In this document: in pieces, positions 6,676 through 9,089 of the stretch
How the letters are laid out: each line of letters starts with the position of its first letter
Position numbering within the stretch: position 1 is the stretch's first letter
Source: Salibacteraceae bacterium
GTDB lineage: Bacteria > Bacteroidota > Bacteroidia > Flavobacteriales_G > Salibacteraceae
Length of the DNA stretch: 9,089 nt
Reading direction: 5' to 3'
Assembly: GCA_023262195.1 (NCBI GenBank)
Contig: JALRDM010000001.1
Span: 1-9,089, forward strand
Program-made: the position numbers and the translations under genes
The notes under the pieces: generated by a model
Told to the model about the DNA's origin: nothing
Seen by the model: only the letters and a program-made list of their open reading frames with translations
Database searches by the model: none

Positions 6676-7513
6676 CTAATAGATTGGATATAGTGTTATA
6701 CGATGACTGAATATCATCCGACCCCGAATATACTTCGAGTGTCACTGTCTTAGATTTCCAGTTTTGTGTTTTCAAGTGATCGATAAGTGTTCCTTTCGGA
6801 TCTATGCCCATATTTTGATCAGCAAAGCCATTATTATCGCTGACGTGCACATAATCCGTGAGATCGAAAAAATGGCATAGCTGCTCTTTCAAATCCAAAC
6901 CAAGCGTATTGCAGCTCACCTTTAAGTGGGCTACATCAACTAAGGGTTTGAATGGTGAAATTAATTCCAAGTCGGAAGTATTCGTCAAGAAAAATGGATC
7001 GGTGCTTTCAAAGCTGTCAAAGTTGACCTGTGAAACCACATTGTTTTCAACGTAGAGATCCATATCTGGGAATGCATTCCTAATCTTACTCAGGTTTGTT
7101 TTAAAACGATCAATGCAGGGCTGAAGTTCAAACAAAGCTTGTTTTTCGATTCGTTTTCCGATTTGTGCCAAGGGAATATTTATCCTAAATCCAGCATGGA
7201 ATGCAAACTTGTCGGCACCTAGTTTCTGTGACAGTTTAATGGCGTTTAATACATGATTTACGCTAAGTTCTGAAATCTCTTCATCGAGGGACGCCACATT
7301 CAGCACAAAGTCCTTTGAAGGTGGAGGGAAGTAATTGTGACATAGATAATTGATTCCATGCGCATCTTGTAGCGACAACAAATCTCGTTCGAGTTCATCG
7401 TAGGGTCTTGTGCCACCGCTCAGCTCGATATTTAGATAGCCTAGTTGAACCAAAGTTTCAATAGAATCTTTGATTGAGGAAGACCTTATGCAAGATGATG
7501 ATACGTAAATCAT
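6665..7513 (-). CDS. Xylose-isomerase-like TIM-barrel protein (sugar isomerase/epimerase family)
   Basis: This 282-residue protein matches the AP-endonuclease-2/xylose-isomerase-like barrel by its ordered acidic and His strand ends: NIELSGG (Glu30), LCHNYFPP (His59), FAFHAGF (His106), LYVENNV (Glu156), LVDVAHLK (Asp193, His196), YVHVSDNNG (His223, Asp226) and TLEVYSG (Glu260). These are the positions that ligate divalent metal in this superfamily, so it is probably a metal-dependent isomerase or epimerase acting on a sugar, sugar phosphate or NulO precursor in the cytoplasm. Its ATG overlaps the stop of the acyltransferase gene (ATGA, 7510-7513) and its 3' end overlaps the CBS-aminotransferase start, so it is firmly part of the operon. 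Family and fold are well supported; the exact reaction cannot be read from sequence. A deoxyribonuclease IV-like DNA repair role is unlikely given the context. Confidence 0.78.
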   Translation of the reverse strand: MIYVSSSCIRSSSIKDSIETLVQLGYLNIELSGGTRPYDELERDLLSLQDAHGINYLCHNYFPPPSKDFVLNVASLDEEISELSVNHVLNAIKLSQKLGADKFAFHAGFRINIPLAQIGKRIEKQALFELQPCIDRFKTNLSKIRNAFPDMDLYVENNVVSQVNFDSFESTDPFFLTNTSDLELISPFKPLVDVAHLKVSCNTLGLDLKEQLCHFFDLTDYVHVSDNNGFADQNMGIDPKGTLIDHLKTQNWKSKTVTLEVYSGSDDIQSSYNTISNLLGES

Positions 7514-8124
7514 TTTATCCGTTTGGCGGGATTACCAACATAGGTGCCCGATTCCTTTAAAGATTTGTATACGACACTTCCTGCGCCAATAATCGTGTTT
7601 TGACTTATGGTTATTTGGTCAATTAACACGGCACCAGCTCCAACAAAGCATGACTGGCCAACCTTTGTTCGGCCTGCGACAATGCTGCCGATGGATAAAT
7701 GACAGTTGTTTCCAATTGTGGCTTCATGCTCAATGATGCAGCCCGAATTGATGATGCAATTTTCACCAATGGTCGCCTCTGCATTCACGAAAGCTGTTGG
7801 AAAAACAATGCTACCGACACCGAGCTTTGCTGATTGGTGAACCGTGGCGCTCGGGTGAATAATCGGTTCCTTAAAAATCTGTTTGTGGAATCGTTGAGCT
7901 AAATCGGCTCTTTTTGCATTATCACCTACGGCTAAAACAATATCGACATCATTTGGGCAGTCATTGATTTTGCCACAAAGCGGAATACCCAGGATCGACT
8001 CGTTTTTATTTGGGTCAAATGAGTCGTCATAAATTCCAATGCATTCGAAACCTAAGTCCAACAAAACGCCAATCACAGATCGTGAGTGCCCACCAGCACC
8101 AAGTATTGCTTTAGGCTTGCTCAT
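7510..8124 (-). CDS. NeuD/PglD-like sugar O/N-acyltransferase (left-handed beta-helix)
   Basis: The architecture is that of NeuD/PglD proteins. An N-terminal Rossmann-like half starts AILGAGGHSRSVIG, which in PglD binds the UDP-sugar. It is followed by a hexapeptide-repeat left-handed beta-helix (about residue 90 onward) that binds acetyl-CoA and ends in the usual GTYVGNPAKRIK. NSGCIIEHEATIG carries the conserved His that acts as catalytic base in PglD. It likely acetylates an amino group of a UDP-sugar made by the aminotransferase downstream in the operon, or O-acetylates the finished nonulosonic acid. I chose ATG 8124 (MSKPKAILGAGGH) because family members begin only a few residues before the GAGGH loop. 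ATG 8145 adds seven residues and is equally possible; neither has a Shine-Dalgarno sequence. It overlaps the synthase gene by 14 nt (or 35 nt) and the TIM-barrel gene by 4 nt. Confidence 0.85.
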   Translation of the reverse strand: MSKPKAILGAGGHSRSVIGVLLDLGFECIGIYDDSFDPNKNESILGIPLCGKINDCPNDVDIVLAVGDNAKRADLAQRFHKQIFKEPIIHPSATVHQSAKLGVGSIVFPTAFVNAEATIGENCIINSGCIIEHEATIGNNCHLSIGSIVAGRTKVGQSCFVGAGAVLIDQITISQNTIIGAGSVVYKSLKESGTYVGNPAKRIK

Positions 8125-9089
8125 CAATGATGTCGTTTGGCTCATAGTCTTTGGTCGCTGCTTTTCCTAGTAAATCTGGATAATGCAGAGGAGAGATACC
8201 AACTCCCCCCGTTCGTTTAGCAACTAAATTTTCATCGGTAAAGGTTTTACCTTGATTGATCTTTTCTTTAGCTACAAGGCATTTTTGCAGAGACTTCCTT
8301 GTTTTTGCTTCTGAGGCCGTGGGCTCTTTAATGCCTTGCCCCACGTATTGCTCGATTTGTCGAACATATTTCACAAAAGCCTTTAGCTCTTCCGGATCAA
8401 GCGATGCCAAGTGATCTGGACCTGAGTCTTCTTTGTTGATGGTGAAATGCTTTTCCACCACTTTGGCACCCATGGGTATGGAAAGTGGCGCGGCACCTAT
8501 GCCCACCGAGTGATCAGAGTATCCTACTATGCAATCAAATGTGTCGATGTAGGTTTTGACAACCGCTAAGTTGGCTTCGTTATCCTCTATTGGGTAGTTT
8601 GCCGTGCATTGCAGTAAAATGAGGTCTTTGTTGTATGTAAATATTTCACTTACCACTTGCTTTACCTCATCCATGTAACACATCCCTGTCGAAAGTATGA
8701 GTGGCTTTTTGGTCATTGCCAGCTTTCTGAGGAAGGGAATATTGGTGGTATCTGTAGAGGCAACTTTGTATGCATTAACCCCAATTTCTTCTAGTTCTTT
8801 AAGACTTTCCTCATCAAACGGAGTGATCATGAAAATGATGTCCTTTTGATCGCAATAGTCCTTGAGCCCCTGGTAATGCTGTTTGGTCAATTCTAGTTTT
8901 TTCAGCATCTCAAACTGGCCTTCTTTGGCATCTGTCGTTTGCTGCTGATAGGGCGCTTTTTCAACCGACTTCAATATCAGATTTTCCGTGCGAAATGCTT
9001 GGAACTTTACGGCATCGGCTCCACTTTCTGCAGCTATATCGATGAGCTGCTTGGCAATTTCGATATCTCCACCATGATTTACACCAGCC
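8111..9089 (-). CDS. neuB: Nonulosonic (sialic/legionaminic-type) acid synthase, NeuB/LegI family; 5' end beyond the window
   Basis: The frame stays open to the right edge, starting in the middle of a conserved segment: AGVNHGGDIEIAKQLIDIA, then GADAVKFQAF. About 10-15 N-terminal residues are missing, since NeuB proteins are usually about 340-350 long. This enzyme condenses phosphoenolpyruvate with a six-carbon N-acyl sugar to give a nine-carbon nonulosonic acid. It shows the NeuB barrel (LILSTGMCYMDEV, LLQCTANYPIED, GYSDHSVGIG, VEKHFTINKEDSGPDHLAS) and the C-terminal SAF/antifreeze-like domain (CLVAKEKINQGKTFTDENL, then KRTGGVGISPLHYPDLLGK), which supplies an Arg to the partner active site in the dimer. 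GVNHGGD rather than SANHNGS argues for NeuB/LegI over the pseudaminate synthase PseI, and the KRTGG-GISP pattern leans to LegI; telling Neu from Leg by eye is uncertain. It is the first visible gene of the operon, and the NeuD-like gene starts inside its 3' end. Confidence 0.92.
   Translation of the reverse strand, partial: AGVNHGGDIEIAKQLIDIAAESGADAVKFQAFRTENLILKSVEKAPYQQQTTDAKEGQFEMLKKLELTKQHYQGLKDYCDQKDIIFMITPFDEESLKELEEIGVNAYKVASTDTTNIPFLRKLAMTKKPLILSTGMCYMDEVKQVVSEIFTYNKDLILLQCTANYPIEDNEANLAVVKTYIDTFDCIVGYSDHSVGIGAAPLSIPMGAKVVEKHFTINKEDSGPDHLASLDPEELKAFVKYVRQIEQYVGQGIKEPTASEAKTRKSLQKCLVAKEKINQGKTFTDENLVAKRTGGVGISPLHYPDLLGKAATKDYEPNDIIDEQA

Noticed and set aside
6665..7513. Endonuclease IV (DNA repair) identity for the TIM-barrel protein
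   Set aside because: It shares the fold and metal-ligand pattern, but its operon context is sugar metabolism and I do not see the specific endonuclease IV signature segments.
8111..8974. Synthase gene starting at TTG 8974 inside the window
   Set aside because: The frame continues upstream to the edge with conserved NeuB residues (GVNHGGD, GADAVKFQ), so the true start lies outside the window.
1..9089. CRISPR array, phage defence system or toxin-antitoxin pair
   Set aside because: No spaced direct repeats, nuclease or helicase genes, or paired small genes are present; the gene content is surface-glycan metabolism.

Overview
The window looks like part of a surface-glycan (capsule, O-antigen or glycoprotein glycan) biosynthesis locus of a Bacteroidota-like bacterium. 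That placement is inference. It rests on moderate GC content (mid-40s % by eye), start codons almost all lacking a Shine-Dalgarno sequence, and the kinds of genes present. No 16S, tRNA or other marker is present to confirm it.

Right two thirds (9089 down to 2958, all minus strand): six genes packed so tightly that they overlap or nearly touch, almost certainly one transcript entering from beyond the right edge. In order of transcription they are: a sialic/legionaminic-acid-type synthase (NeuB/LegI family, 5' end cut by the window edge); a NeuD/PglD-like left-handed beta-helix acyltransferase; a xylose-isomerase-like TIM-barrel protein; a DegT/DnrJ/EryC1 sugar aminotransferase with a CBS-domain module fused to its N-terminus; a NodB-fold polysaccharide-deacetylase-like protein; and a PAPS-type sulfotransferase. 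Together they suggest synthesis of a nonulosonic acid or related amino sugar, N-acylation, and then tailoring of the glycan by deacylation and sulfation. No NulO cytidylyltransferase, sugar dehydratase, glycosyltransferase or flippase is in the window, so the pathway must continue outside it.

Middle (1112-2965, plus strand): a complete asnB-type glutamine-hydrolysing asparagine synthetase, convergent with the operon and overlapping its last gene by 8 bp. In glycan loci such enzymes can act as sugar-acid amidotransferases.

Left (1-949): a minus-strand fold-type-I PLP enzyme, divergent from asnB, loses family resemblance at about position 241, just after the cofactor-binding Asp and before the expected catalytic Lys. 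What follows is a short CpG-rich block (about 184-232) with palindromes, and then the 3' end of an unrelated plus-strand reading frame (3-146). This is the clearest structural break in the window: an insertion or recombination scar, or an assembly chimera.

No CRISPR array, tRNA, rRNA, complete insertion sequence or recognisable riboswitch was seen. There is no gene-free stretch above 300 bases.
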